From NCBI GenBank assembly GCA_022842065.1, contig JALHQH010000004.1:1-64000 (forward strand): a stretch of DNA of 64,000 bases. The letters run 5' to 3'. Below the pieces are notes generated by a model. It did no database searches. It was not told the origin of the DNA and saw nothing but the letters and a program-made list of their open reading frames with translations. The DNA is from Caldilineaceae bacterium. GTDB lineage: Bacteria > Chloroflexota > Anaerolineae > Caldilineales > Caldilineaceae. The translations under genes were made by a program, and so were the position numbers. This document shows, piece by piece, positions 26,819 through 35,191 of this stretch. The stretch's first letter is position 1; the number at the start of each line of letters is the position of its first letter.

Positions 26819-27331
26819 TCACAACCGCGCCAGCAGTTTTTCCAGATGTTCTTGATGATGATCATAGGAGCCAAGGAGCACATCGGCCAACGAGTAGCCG
26901 TTGAGCCAAACATAGCGACTGGCATCGAGCAGCGCCGGTTCCGCGATCGCTGCGCCGAGTTCTAGGAAGCGGAGAAAGTCAGTGCGCCACTGCGTATAGA
27001 CCTCTGCCCAGGGCAGATCACAATACGTTTCGTAGATCTGTGCATTGATGCGGTCATTCTCCGCTTCGTGATCCTCGCTCTCTTCGGGGCGCGTCACCGT
27101 GGCATCGGGCCACCACGCGGGCATCTTGGGTTCTTCGTTGTTCAATCCAGCTGCCATGCGCGCAATCGAGCGCTGTTGCCAGGCCCACAGATGGGCCATT
27201 TCATCTTTGAGGGAGAGCTCACCTGGTTGGGGGATAGCGGTGATCTGCGCTGCCGGCAAGCTCGCCAGCACCTTCTCCCACTGGTCGAACTCTTCGCGTA
27301 AGGCAGCCAGCATATGCGTTTTCATGTACAT
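26819..27331 (-). CDS. ClbS/DfsB-family four-helix-bundle protein
   Basis: 170 residues with a DinB-like four-helix bundle. LKDEMAHLWAWQQRSIARM and the C-terminal GYSLADVLLGSYDHHQEHLEKL supply the conserved His residues. ClbS, a member of this family, is a colibactin cyclopropane hydrolase that protects DNA. Most members are uncharacterised. AAAGGGG sits at good spacing before the ATG at 27331. It is divergently arranged with the DUF2442 gene. Confidence 0.8.
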   Translation of the reverse strand: MYMKTHMLAALREEFDQWEKVLASLPAAQITAIPQPGELSLKDEMAHLWAWQQRSIARMAAGLNNEEPKMPAWWPDATVTRPEESEDHEAENDRINAQIYETYCDLPWAEVYTQWRTDFLRFLELGAAIAEPALLDASRYVWLNGYSLADVLLGSYDHHQEHLEKLLARL

Positions 27332-27426
27332 AGAAATCCCCTTTGTCAGTCATAGCTGCTTGATCAATTCTTGTCTCTCTGCTAAACTCATCCTAGTAAT
27401 TGCCATCATACTATCAGGCGAAGTGG

Positions 27427-27798
27427 ATGCCAAGAATTGCGGAAATTGATGGAATCATCATCAGCATGATCAAACCTTTAGAAATTACAAAAGCGGAATA
27501 CCTTGAAGGCTATCGTCTACTCGTCTGGTTCAACGATGGTGCGATCAAGGTCATTGATCTGCTTGGATATCTGCACAAACCACATCTTGTGCCGTTACAA
27601 GCAGCAGGGCGCATTCGCCGTTTCCAACTCGATCTTGGCACCATTATCTGGGAAGGCGAAATCGATATTGCACCCGAATTTCTCTATAACATTGCCACCG
27701 AAACTTTACGGACTGGCGACCGCACACAATGGGAATGGGGTGAGCCGTATCCGAAAACCGCGTTACAACCCCAGCTTGAACAGCTTACGTCCACTTAA
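27427..27798 (+). CDS. DUF2442 protein carrying a DUF4160-like N-terminal start
   Basis: The C-terminal portion (from MIKPLEITKAEY at 27466) is a DUF2442 protein (YRLLVWFNDGAIKVIDL). The 13 residues encoded in front, MPRIAEIDGIIIS, look like the beginning of a DUF4160 protein (typically MPxIxxxxGIIIxMYY...). DUF4160 and DUF2442 are commonly adjacent genes of a putative toxin-antitoxin-like pair. The simplest reading is an in-frame deletion that removed nearly all of DUF4160. DUF2442 itself may still be translated from 27466. The DUF4160 part is non-functional. Confidence 0.65.
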   Translation: MPRIAEIDGIIISMIKPLEITKAEYLEGYRLLVWFNDGAIKVIDLLGYLHKPHLVPLQAAGRIRRFQLDLGTIIWEGEIDIAPEFLYNIATETLRTGDRTQWEWGEPYPKTALQPQLEQLTST

Positions 27799-27813
27799 AG
27801 GACACCAATAACC

Positions 27814-28647
27814 GTGACGGGTTCATTGAACTTTCGGATCTTGCCTCCACCGGCAGCCCTGTACGCGGATGTGGCCTGCTTCCACATCGCTGAATACACC
27901 GGCGATGAACCGGTGATGATCAACACCGCGCCCAACGCCGTGCCTGGCATTGTCTTTCAACATATGAATGGACATCCAGCCCTTGCCGACATCACCACGC
28001 CATCAAGTGCCTACACCACGCCGACACTCTTTCTCTACGGCGTTGGCACCGAACCAAGCACTATGCATTATCGCGCCGGTGCCTACACGACGATTCATGT
28101 GATTTTGCAGCCCCATGCCCTGCACTCGATCTTGGGACTCAACGCTGCCGTGTTAGCCAATGGTGCCGTTGAACTTGCCGAATTTTCCGCGCAACCGCTT
28201 AATGAGCAGTTGATGATGGCCGCCGATGTGCAAAGTCAGGTGGCGTTGCTCACCGAATTTCTCGTGGCCCAACGGGCACGTGTCCAGCAGCACGATCCGC
28301 TGGTCACCGCAGGCTTACACCTGATCCACCAGAACATTGCCGCCATTTCGGTCAAACACTTGCTGCCATCGCTGCACCTCTCCGAGCGCCAATTCGAGCG
28401 TCGTTTTCAGCAAGTGGTGGGCATTCCTGCCCAATCCTACATCCGCATTAAACGCTTTAATGAGGCAGTGCGCCTGCTGAAGACGGGCCACTTTACCAAA
28501 CTCACCGATATTGCCCACGCCCTACATTTCACGGATCAATCCCACTTTATCCGTGAGGTCAAAGCCTTCGCCGGCCTCACGCCAAAGCGCCTGCGCCAAA
28601 AGGCTGATGCGACCTATCACGACCAAGTCGGCTACTCTTACCGCTAA
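27814..28647 (+). CDS. AraC-family transcriptional regulator
   Basis: 277 residues with a GTG start. An N-terminal DUF6597-like sensor (YADVACFHIAEYTGD ... HYRAGAYTTIHVILQPHAL) is followed by a C-terminal AraC-type helix-turn-helix (LHLSERQFERRFQQVVGI, LHFTDQSHFIREVKAFAGLTPKRLR). It is 15 bases downstream of the DUF2442 gene and 97 bases upstream of a DHFR-like gene in the same direction, which it may regulate. The effector is unknown. Confidence 0.85.
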   Translation: MTGSLNFRILPPPAALYADVACFHIAEYTGDEPVMINTAPNAVPGIVFQHMNGHPALADITTPSSAYTTPTLFLYGVGTEPSTMHYRAGAYTTIHVILQPHALHSILGLNAAVLANGAVELAEFSAQPLNEQLMMAADVQSQVALLTEFLVAQRARVQQHDPLVTAGLHLIHQNIAAISVKHLLPSLHLSERQFERRFQQVVGIPAQSYIRIKRFNEAVRLLKTGHFTKLTDIAHALHFTDQSHFIREVKAFAGLTPKRLRQKADATYHDQVGYSYR

Positions 28648-28744
28648 GATGACGGTTTTATACAATTTTGCGCCCCTGTTTCCTGCTATCCTTTACAAAA
28701 GTGGACTTGATACTATCGATAGCAGCACATACGGAGCAAACAAA

Positions 28745-29308
28745 ATGGGTAAACTCTTCCTCTTCATGAATGTCAGCTTGGATGGCTACGTGGCCGATCG
28801 CAACCACGATACCGCGGTCTTCCATCACCGTGACCACGAATTTGAAGCCTTTCAGCAGAAAGAGGGCAAGGGTGCCGGCACCATTCTGCTGGGGCGCAAG
28901 ACCTACGCCATCATGCAACAGTTCTGGCCAACCCCAATAGCAGCCCAGATGATCCCTGAGGTGGCCGCCTATATGAATGCCACGCCCAAGTTAGTGGTCA
29001 GCCATACTACCTTTACGCCGGAATGGGAAAACACCACCGTCATCAGCAGCGATGTCGTCGAGCAATTGCGCCGCTACAAAGCCGAAACGCCGGATGACAT
29101 CATTATCCTCGGCAGCAACAACCTTGGTGTCACACTTTTGCAAGCGGGCCTCATCGATGAAGTGCAACTGGTGCTCAACCCGGTTGTGTTAGGGGGCGGC
29201 ACCTCACTCTTTGCGGGCTTACCCCTGGCGACTGACCTCGTATTGAAGGAGACACGCCAGTTCAAATCGGGCAAACTATTGTTAATCTATGTTCCTGCGC
29301 GAGCTTGA
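28745..29308 (+). CDS. Dihydrofolate-reductase-like family protein, paralogue 2
   Basis: 187 residues from MGKLFLFMNVSLDGYVAD at 28745. Internal motifs GAGTILLGRKTYAIMQQFW, DDIIILGSNNLGVTLLQ and the C-terminal LIDEVQLVLNPVVLGGGTSLF identify the RibD-C/YyaP fold. It is the only plus-strand member of the six in this window and follows an AraC regulator. A NADPH-dependent reductase is likely. The substrate is unknown. Confidence 0.85.
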   Translation: MGKLFLFMNVSLDGYVADRNHDTAVFHHRDHEFEAFQQKEGKGAGTILLGRKTYAIMQQFWPTPIAAQMIPEVAAYMNATPKLVVSHTTFTPEWENTTVISSDVVEQLRRYKAETPDDIIILGSNNLGVTLLQAGLIDEVQLVLNPVVLGGGTSLFAGLPLATDLVLKETRQFKSGKLLLIYVPARA

Positions 29309-29338
29309 ACTGTCAATGACAGTTAGCAAAATGTGTGA

Positions 29339-29365
29339 CTAAAACGGAGGCCCATAGGGCCTCCG
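29339..29365 (-). terminator. Rho-independent terminator-like hairpin
   Basis: Arms 29345-29353 and 29357-29365 (cggaggccc / gggcctccg) form a perfect 9-bp stem with a 3-base loop. Read on the minus strand it is followed by TTTT, suitable for ending transcription of the minus-strand beta-lactamase-like operon, whose last stop is at 29378. On the plus strand it could also stop the gene ending at 29308. Confidence 0.65.
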
Positions 29366-29377
29366 CTCAGCCTCCGC

Positions 29378-30583
29378 TTAGTCATCAATCGCCTGGTAAA
29401 CCCCTGTCCAAAAATCTTGATAGACCGCTGCCGCGGCTGGGAAGCAGAGTTGGGTCATGAGTATCGCCACCAGCTCTTCCTTGGGGTCGGAGGCCCACGA
29501 GGTGCCATAGCCCCCTTCCCAGCCAAAGCGCCCCGGCACCATCGACAAGTCGTTGCGGCCAGTGACGACGGCGAGGCCAAAGCCCCAACGCCGCGGCTCA
29601 ACAAAGAAAGCACTCGCCACCTGCTGTTGCTCGGCGGTCAACTGATTCGTCGTCATCACTTCGACGGCTGGGCGGGAGAGAATGCGCTCGTTGCCAAGCT
29701 TGCCGCCGTTGAGCAACATTTGTCCAAAGGCCAGATAATCATCAACCGTCGAGACTAACCCGCCACCGCCCGCGGGAAACGCCGGTGGCCGGCGCCACTG
29801 GCCGTTGACCGCATCAAAGATTTCCAGCGCGCCGCTTTCATAGTTTTTTTGGTAGCAGGGGGGTAGGCGATGCAATTTTTCGGCGGGGACGCTAAAGGCG
29901 GTATCCTTCATGCCCAACGGTGCAAAGATCCGTTCCTGCATAAACGCTTCCAGCGGCTGGCCCGCGGCGCGTGCAATCAATACGCCTAACACATCCAAAC
30001 CAGTCTCATACAGCCACCGTTCCCCCGGCTGCGCCATCAAGGGCAGCGAACCGAGTGACTGCATCCAGACATCAATCGAAGGCGCGGTCGTTGGTTCCGG
30101 GCCGATGGCAAGATGACGTTCATTCATCGCTTGCCAAATGGGAAAATCCGGCGCCAGATCGGTCATATAACCAAAGCCCATGCGCAGGGTCAGCAAATCG
30201 CGCAGGGTGATGGATCGATTAGCCGGCACGGTCTCATCCAAGGGTCCATCGAGCCGCTTCAATACTTGCCGATTGGCCAACTCGGGCAACCATTCATCGA
30301 CTGGATCATCAAGGCGCAACTTGCACTCTTCGATCAGAATTAGCGCGGCGACCGCGGTCACCGGCTTGGTCATCGACGCAATGCGGAAGATGGTGTCGCG
30401 CTGCATGGCGGCACCGCCATCTACGGCCTGGGTGCCGATGGTGTCGACATAGGTCTCGCCGCGGCGGCTGATCAGGGTGACGAAGCCAGGCAGCGTGCCA
30501 CGGTCGACATGGCGCGCCAGCACGTCGTGCAGGCGCTGCAGGCGCATGGGAGATAAGCCGCTTCTACTGCATTGCATCGTCAT
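29378..30583 (-). CDS. Serine hydrolase, class C beta-lactamase/esterase family
   Basis: 401 residues from MTMQCSRSG at 30583, a start that overlaps the upstream SRPBCC stop (ATGA). The catalytic S-x-x-K is RIASMTKPVTAV (about residues 66-77). LYETGLDVLG carries the family Tyr of the second motif, and GWEGGYGTSW near the C-terminus replaces the KTG box, as in EstB-type esterases. There is no signal peptide, so it is probably a cytoplasmic esterase or amidase rather than a secreted beta-lactamase. The substrate is unknown. Confidence 0.85.
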   Translation of the reverse strand: MTMQCSRSGLSPMRLQRLHDVLARHVDRGTLPGFVTLISRRGETYVDTIGTQAVDGGAAMQRDTIFRIASMTKPVTAVAALILIEECKLRLDDPVDEWLPELANRQVLKRLDGPLDETVPANRSITLRDLLTLRMGFGYMTDLAPDFPIWQAMNERHLAIGPEPTTAPSIDVWMQSLGSLPLMAQPGERWLYETGLDVLGVLIARAAGQPLEAFMQERIFAPLGMKDTAFSVPAEKLHRLPPCYQKNYESGALEIFDAVNGQWRRPPAFPAGGGGLVSTVDDYLAFGQMLLNGGKLGNERILSRPAVEVMTTNQLTAEQQQVASAFFVEPRRWGFGLAVVTGRNDLSMVPGRFGWEGGYGTSWASDPKEELVAILMTQLCFPAAAAVYQDFWTGVYQAIDD

Positions 30584-31047
30584 TGGATCTGGTTCTCCTG
30601 AACTAACACTGCCAACTTGGCGAGCGACATCCGCCAACCCAATTCGTTATCCGCCGGCGCAACGCCGGACGGCACGTTATCATGCACAGCGAGTAGATCC
30701 GTGCCGCCAGCAACAGCGATCAGCGTGAAGGTGACGGTCATCGCCCCTTGCATGGTGGGATCGGTGGTTTCAAATTCCATCACTTCGACCACCTGCTCAT
30801 CTGGCACAAGTTTGACGAAATGACCGTGGTAGGTATCGGTCTGCGCGCTACTCTTACCCGTGTCGGTGGGGTCAACATAAGTCAGCGAAATCCGGAAGTT
30901 GCCCCCTTCCCATGCCTCAAACGTATGGACTTGACTGGTCATGCCGTCAGGCACCATCCACGTGGCCACGGCCTGTGGGTCGATTAAGGCGCCGTACACT
31001 TGCGCACGCGGTGCCTTGATGTGGCAATGAAGGCGTGTTGTTGTCAT
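30580..31047 (-). CDS. SRPBCC (AHSA1/START-like) family protein
   Basis: 155 residues. RLHCHIKAPRAQVYGALIDPQAVATWMVPDGM is the START/AHSA1 N-terminal pattern and GWRMSLAKLAVLV the C-terminal helix that closes the hydrophobic cavity. The fold binds hydrophobic ligands, and the ligand here is unknown. The gene overlaps the serine-hydrolase gene by four bases, so both belong to one transcript, with a DHFR-like gene 25 bases upstream. Confidence 0.83.
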   Translation of the reverse strand: MTTTRLHCHIKAPRAQVYGALIDPQAVATWMVPDGMTSQVHTFEAWEGGNFRISLTYVDPTDTGKSSAQTDTYHGHFVKLVPDEQVVEVMEFETTDPTMQGAMTVTFTLIAVAGGTDLLAVHDNVPSGVAPADNELGWRMSLAKLAVLVQENQIQ

Positions 31048-31071
31048 CCTGGTTTTTCCTCCCCTGTCTGC

Positions 31072-31716
31072 TCAGCCCTTGGTGAGCACAAAGTGCAGCG
31101 CCTTGGGGCTGGTGACATATTCGGTGCAGCGGTAGCCCAAAGCCACCGTATCAATCCCTGCCAGTAAGTGTTCGCCCTTGCCAAGGAGCACCGGCGTAAT
31201 TGCAATGTGTAGCTCATCGATCAAGCCGGCTTGGAGATATTGGCGGATCGTGTTGACACCGCCGCCCAGCCGAATATCTTGATTGCCGGCTGCCGCCCGC
31301 GCTTGGTCCAGGGCCGCATGCATCCCGCCGGTGACAAAGTGAAACGTGGTGCCCCCGGCCATTGTGATGCTCGGCCGCGCATGGTTGGTCAGCACAAAGA
31401 CGGGGACATGGTAGGGTGGGTTCTCGCCCCACCAGCCGGTCCAGCTTTCATCCAGCCAGGGCCCACGGAGGGGGCCAAACATGTTGCGGCCCAGAATCCA
31501 CGCACCGAGATTGGTCATGCCGCGCGCAACAAAATCATCATCTGTACCGGTCTCCCCGCCGTCGCGCCCCTGGGTCTGGGCAAAGGAGCGGGTAGAAAAC
31601 ATCCATTCGTGCAGGGCCATCCCGCCGACGCCAAGCGGATTGTTCAGATCTTGGTTGAGACCGGCTCCATAGCCGTCCAGCGAAATGGAAAAGGCGTGAA
31701 CGCGTAGCTTGGTCAT
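31072..31716 (-). CDS. Dihydrofolate-reductase-like family protein, paralogue 3
   Basis: 214 residues. The start is chosen at 31716 (second of two adjacent ATGs), six bases after GGAG. VHAFSISLDGYGAGLNQD, AWILGRNMFGPLRGPW, IRLGGGVNTIRQYLQAGLID and ELHIAITPVLLGKGEHL identify the RibD-C fold. Its insert after the first strand (LNNPLGVGGMALHEW) resembles the paralogue at 33715-34329. It probably leads an operon with the SRPBCC and serine-hydrolase genes. Confidence 0.85.
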   Translation of the reverse strand: MTKLRVHAFSISLDGYGAGLNQDLNNPLGVGGMALHEWMFSTRSFAQTQGRDGGETGTDDDFVARGMTNLGAWILGRNMFGPLRGPWLDESWTGWWGENPPYHVPVFVLTNHARPSITMAGGTTFHFVTGGMHAALDQARAAAGNQDIRLGGGVNTIRQYLQAGLIDELHIAITPVLLGKGEHLLAGIDTVALGYRCTEYVTSPKALHFVLTKG

Positions 31717-31764
31717 CATTTGCTCCATAATCGATTATTCGTAGACCGCAACGCGCGCTACTGA

Positions 31765-32199
31765 CTATGCTACAACCTGCCAGCCATCGCCGAGCAGCGG
31801 CACACTAGCCGCCGCCGGGCCGCCATCTTTGGCTTGTCCGGCGATGCGCCCTTCGATCACCTTCCCCGGCATGGTCTGCACCGTCTCGATCATCACCTGG
31901 GTGATGCCAGCCAACTTGACCTTAATGCGGCGGGTCCACGGTGAAGTAGGGTCGCCAGCAGATGTGCCGGCGTTGACATAGACGAAGCGATCGGCGACAG
32001 GCCCTTGGGTAAAAGGCCCCAACAGATTGGGTGCGCCATTGGGCTGTGGCTGGCCGACACGCACGGTGAAGTCGAAGGTGATCGTCGTGTCATCCGTGTG
32101 GGAGGGTGGAAGTAGATCATCCTTGCCGCGCTGAACGGCAAAGCGTACCCCGTTGGGCGGTTGGACAAGGATAATCCGAATGGGCACTTCCTGTGACAT
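31765..32199 (-). CDS. DUF5990-family protein
   Basis: 144 residues from MSQEVPIRI at 32199, with an AAGGAG site before the ATG. IRIILVQPPNGVRFAVQRGK and the internal DFTVRVGQPQPNGAPNLLGPF match the DUF5990 pattern as I recall it. No catalytic residues are obvious and the role is unknown. It lies between an alpha/beta hydrolase and a DHFR-like gene in the same orientation, so it is probably co-transcribed with them. Confidence 0.65.
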   Translation of the reverse strand: MSQEVPIRIILVQPPNGVRFAVQRGKDDLLPPSHTDDTTITFDFTVRVGQPQPNGAPNLLGPFTQGPVADRFVYVNAGTSAGDPTSPWTRRIKVKLAGITQVMIETVQTMPGKVIEGRIAGQAKDGGPAAASVPLLGDGWQVVA

Positions 32200-32259
32200 G
32201 GTCTGCTCCTTGTTGATTCGGTATACCGGGCCACCCGGCAATTGATTGCCGGGCGGGGG

Positions 32260-33066
32260 TCAGCTTAGGAAAAACGCTGCCAACACCGGGTTCAACACAT
32301 CCGGCGCAATGCCATGATCCTGCCCGGCCATGCTGCGGTATTCGGCGTTCGGCAGGATCTGGGCCAAGGTGGCCACCGCATTTTGTTGATAGGCCGGACT
32401 GTTGCCGCCGACCATTACCAGCGCGGGGGTGGTGATGGTCGAAAATTGTTGCAAGCTCGCCGGGTTGCCGTACATGGTCTCGCCCATGATCTCGCCGTCA
32501 TAGCTGATCGTGTGCGCCACCCCAACCGATGACGCCCAGAAAGGGGCGTGTTTCATGCCGTCGATATATTCGGCGGGGATGCCCACGGCGACCGTCATAA
32601 AATAGATCAGGGCATCTTCCTTGCGCCCGGTAGCGCTCAGTTCGCGCAAATGCGCCACATAATCCGCCGGAATGGGCGGGCGGCTGTCGTCGATGATAAA
32701 GGGCGGCTCATAGAGCGCGACCTTCTTGATTTTGTCACCCAGTTGTCCAGCTGCGCGCAGGGCCAGCACCGCGCCGGAAGAGTGGCCAAAGACAAAGGCC
32801 GAGCCACCCGCGGCGTCGATCAGCGCTTCGAGATCTTCAATTTCGCGCGCAATCGCATTGGTGGACGTATCAGCGCTGTCACCGCTGTCGCCGCGCCCGC
32901 GCCGGTCATAGATGTAGGTGGTAAAGGGTGTATCGCCATCGGCGTCACCTTGTTGGGCCGCCAAGCCGCGGGTGGCCGTGGCACCCAGGATATAAATGAG
33001 TGCCGGCCCTTCACCAACCCGGTCATAAGCAATCTGTGTACCATCGGCTGAGATCACTTTGTGCAT
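32260..33066 (-). CDS. Alpha/beta-fold hydrolase
   Basis: 268 residues. The nucleophile elbow is VFGHSSGAVLAL (Ser near residue 96), the oxyanion region is in the LIYILGATATRG segment, and the catalytic His is in GQDHGIAPD near 257. YDRRGRGDSGDS is the typical loop before the elbow. The family contains esterases, haloperoxidase-like and epoxide hydrolases. It is 18 bases from the next DHFR-like gene, so it is part of the minus-strand accessory operon. The substrate is unknown. Confidence 0.85.
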   Translation of the reverse strand: MHKVISADGTQIAYDRVGEGPALIYILGATATRGLAAQQGDADGDTPFTTYIYDRRGRGDSGDSADTSTNAIAREIEDLEALIDAAGGSAFVFGHSSGAVLALRAAGQLGDKIKKVALYEPPFIIDDSRPPIPADYVAHLRELSATGRKEDALIYFMTVAVGIPAEYIDGMKHAPFWASSVGVAHTISYDGEIMGETMYGNPASLQQFSTITTPALVMVGGNSPAYQQNAVATLAQILPNAEYRSMAGQDHGIAPDVLNPVLAAFFLS

Positions 33067-33084
33067 AAAAATCTCCTATAAATT

Positions 33085-33651
33085 TTAGTTCGACACTTTA
33101 TAATGTAAGCCTAATGCACCAGAAGCTAAAATTTTGCTTGACAGCAATTGCAATGGTTGCTTTGCGGTCAACGGCGCAAAGAATTGTACCCCGGTTCCCA
33201 ACAGCACGGGGCTCACCGTGAGCTGATATTCGTCAACCAGACCAAACTGCGCCAGCGCCTGCGTGAGGCTGGGGCTGCCAAAGATGACAATATCTTTACC
33301 CGGCAGTTGCTTGCGTTGATTGATCTCCTCGACCAAATTGTCAGCAATGATCGTTGTATTATGCCAATCAACGGCACTGAGTGTGGTCGAGACCACCACT
33401 TTGGGGATCGCTTCGATCCAGGCCGCATGGTTACGCTCATGCTCTGTACTGTCGGGGTTGCCGGGCACGGTGCGCCAATATTCCATCATCTGGTAGGTGA
33501 CGCGACCGTAGAGTGCGGTACCCACGCTATCGACGATTCCCGCAGCATACTGCTCCAACTCCTGATCATAGGCGACCCAATCCAGCTCGCCATTGGGACC
33601 AGCGGCAAAACCGTCGAGTGACATGTGCATAAAGGCCACGAGATTGCGCAT
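33085..33651 (-). CDS. Dihydrofolate-reductase-like family protein, paralogue 4
   Basis: 188 residues. The ATG at 33651 follows GGAG. MRNLVAFMHMSLDGFAAGPN, YGRVTYQMMEYWRTVPG, KDIVIFGSPSLTQALAQ and GLVDEYQLTVSPVLLGTG are clear family signatures. It resembles the paralogue at 35192-35779 in the middle section (VVSTTL, NTTIIADNLVEEI). It is an NADPH-dependent reductase-like protein of unknown substrate. Confidence 0.86.
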   Translation of the reverse strand: MRNLVAFMHMSLDGFAAGPNGELDWVAYDQELEQYAAGIVDSVGTALYGRVTYQMMEYWRTVPGNPDSTEHERNHAAWIEAIPKVVVSTTLSAVDWHNTTIIADNLVEEINQRKQLPGKDIVIFGSPSLTQALAQFGLVDEYQLTVSPVLLGTGVQFFAPLTAKQPLQLLSSKILASGALGLHYKVSN

Positions 33652-33714
33652 CAATAAGCTCCTGTTTGAGAAGCAGCCCGGCTTTTGGCACGAGCCGGGC
33701 TGCTGGGACGATTG

Positions 33715-34329
33715 TTACTTGACCACACGATACTTCAGATGGGTCACACCCATGCCTTCAGTCACCGCCAGTTGTTCGAGCTGTTGTGGCACCATCCCCA
33801 GCTGATCAAAGAGGCGCACACCGCTACCAAGGATCAGCGGGGCGAGATCGATGTGGATCTCGTCGAGCAGGCTGGCATTAAGGCTCTGTTGCAAGGTAGT
33901 GGCGCTGCCAATGGCTACCTCTTTGTCACCGGCAATGGCTTGCGCTTGGGCAATTGCGCTTTCAATACCGTCGGTGACAAAGGTAAAGGGTGAACCCGGT
34001 TTGATCCACTCCGGCGGCGGGTTGTGCGTCAATACGACAATCGGCACATCAACCGGATGGCGTCCACCCCAGGCGTGCGCGATGTCAAAGGTCCGCCGAC
34101 CAGTCACCAGTACCCCCGCGTTATTGATCGCTCTGTCCAGGTTAGCGGCACTGGCTGCGGAGATTTTGAACTTCCAGTCGCCGCCAGGCATTTTGTACGC
34201 AGTGTCGCCGCGGCCATACCAGTCAAACAGGGCCATACCGCCATCGCCCAGCCCATTATCAGGGCCATCATTGGGGCCGGCGACAAAGCCGTCGAGCGAC
34301 ATCGTCATGTTAAAAACGACCTTGCCCAT
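33715..34329 (-). CDS. Dihydrofolate-reductase-like family protein, paralogue 5
   Basis: 204 residues from MGKVVFNMTMSLDGFVAG at 34329, with AGGAGAG upstream. VLVTGRRTFDIAHAWGG, PFTFVTDGIESAIAQAQ, and the end GVTHLKYRVVK match paralogue 1 closely, suggesting a duplication within the region. The upstream in-frame extension to 34518 overlaps the hydrolase gene and was rejected. The substrate is unknown. Confidence 0.86.
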   Translation of the reverse strand: MGKVVFNMTMSLDGFVAGPNDGPDNGLGDGGMALFDWYGRGDTAYKMPGGDWKFKISAASAANLDRAINNAGVLVTGRRTFDIAHAWGGRHPVDVPIVVLTHNPPPEWIKPGSPFTFVTDGIESAIAQAQAIAGDKEVAIGSATTLQQSLNASLLDEIHIDLAPLILGSGVRLFDQLGMVPQQLEQLAVTEGMGVTHLKYRVVK

Positions 34330-34339
34330 CCTGCTCTCC

Positions 34340-35149
34340 TTACAATTTTCGTAAGCTACCGAGAAAGGCAAGGATTGCCTGATTGAATTGATCCGGTCGC
34401 TGCAGCGGCGCAAAGTGACTGACTTCCGGCAGGTAAACGAATGCGGCGTTGGGAATCGTCGCTGCCAAATACTCGGCATGTTCACGCTTGATAAATTCGT
34501 CATGTTCGCTATGAACAACCGTGACCGGCACGCGGATCTGCGCCAACTGTGCGGCGGTATAATTGGGTTGTGTGCTCTGCATGGTATTCACTGCGGCGGA
34601 AAATTGCTCGAATTGATCTGGTGTTGCAGATAGCTGTGCATAGTCCTGAACATGACGGTCGAAACACCGTTGCAACGTGGCCGTGAATTCGATCTCCTTG
34701 GTGCCACTGTCATCTACGTTGCAGGCGAAATAGCAGACCCCCGCAACCCGATCTGGCATCTGCATGGCAAGGGTCAGGGCAATGACCGCGCCATCACTCC
34801 AACCAATTAGTCCAACACGATCCAGTTGCAATGCATCCATCACTGCGGCCACATCGGCTGCCATTAGGTCGTAGCGGAAGGGCCGCTCGTCGCGCGTGCT
34901 GCGGCCATGGCCACGGCTATCAATCAGCACAACCTGGTAACCGCTGTCGACCAAGGCCGGCACTTGATAGCCCCAGTTGCCGCTGTGGCCAAGACCGCCG
35001 TGCAGCAGAACCACGGGAAAACCCAAGCCATAGGTGGCATACCAGATTCGACCACCATCATGTTCGACATACCCCTCAACAGCTGCGGCGGGTAGCGGTG
35101 CTGCGCCTGCCGCAGCAAATTTCATCAGATCATCGTCATAGCTTTCCAT
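34340..35149 (-). CDS. Alpha/beta-fold hydrolase
   Basis: 269 residues. VVLLHGGLGHSGNWGYQ is the oxyanion loop (near 48-64), LIGWSDGAVIALTLA the nucleophile elbow (Ser near 117) and VSHFAPLQRP the catalytic His region (near 246). DSRGHGRST precedes the elbow. It resembles haloperoxidase/lipase-type hydrolases. It is 10 bases upstream of paralogue 5 and 42 bases downstream of paralogue 6, so co-transcription is likely. Confidence 0.86.
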   Translation of the reverse strand: MESYDDDLMKFAAAGAAPLPAAAVEGYVEHDGGRIWYATYGLGFPVVLLHGGLGHSGNWGYQVPALVDSGYQVVLIDSRGHGRSTRDERPFRYDLMAADVAAVMDALQLDRVGLIGWSDGAVIALTLAMQMPDRVAGVCYFACNVDDSGTKEIEFTATLQRCFDRHVQDYAQLSATPDQFEQFSAAVNTMQSTQPNYTAAQLAQIRVPVTVVHSEHDEFIKREHAEYLAATIPNAAFVYLPEVSHFAPLQRPDQFNQAILAFLGSLRKL

Positions 35150-35191
35150 CTGATCTCCTTACTCAATTACGGTCTATGGCTTGTCTACAGG

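Noticed and set aside
26752..26925. N-terminal extension of the HhH protein to 26925
   Set aside because: It overlaps the DfsB gene and lacks homology-like sequence. The shorter start fits the HhH domains.
29378..30583. Clinically relevant beta-lactamase
   Set aside because: There is no signal peptide, and the KTG box is replaced by GGYG, as in esterases of the class C fold.
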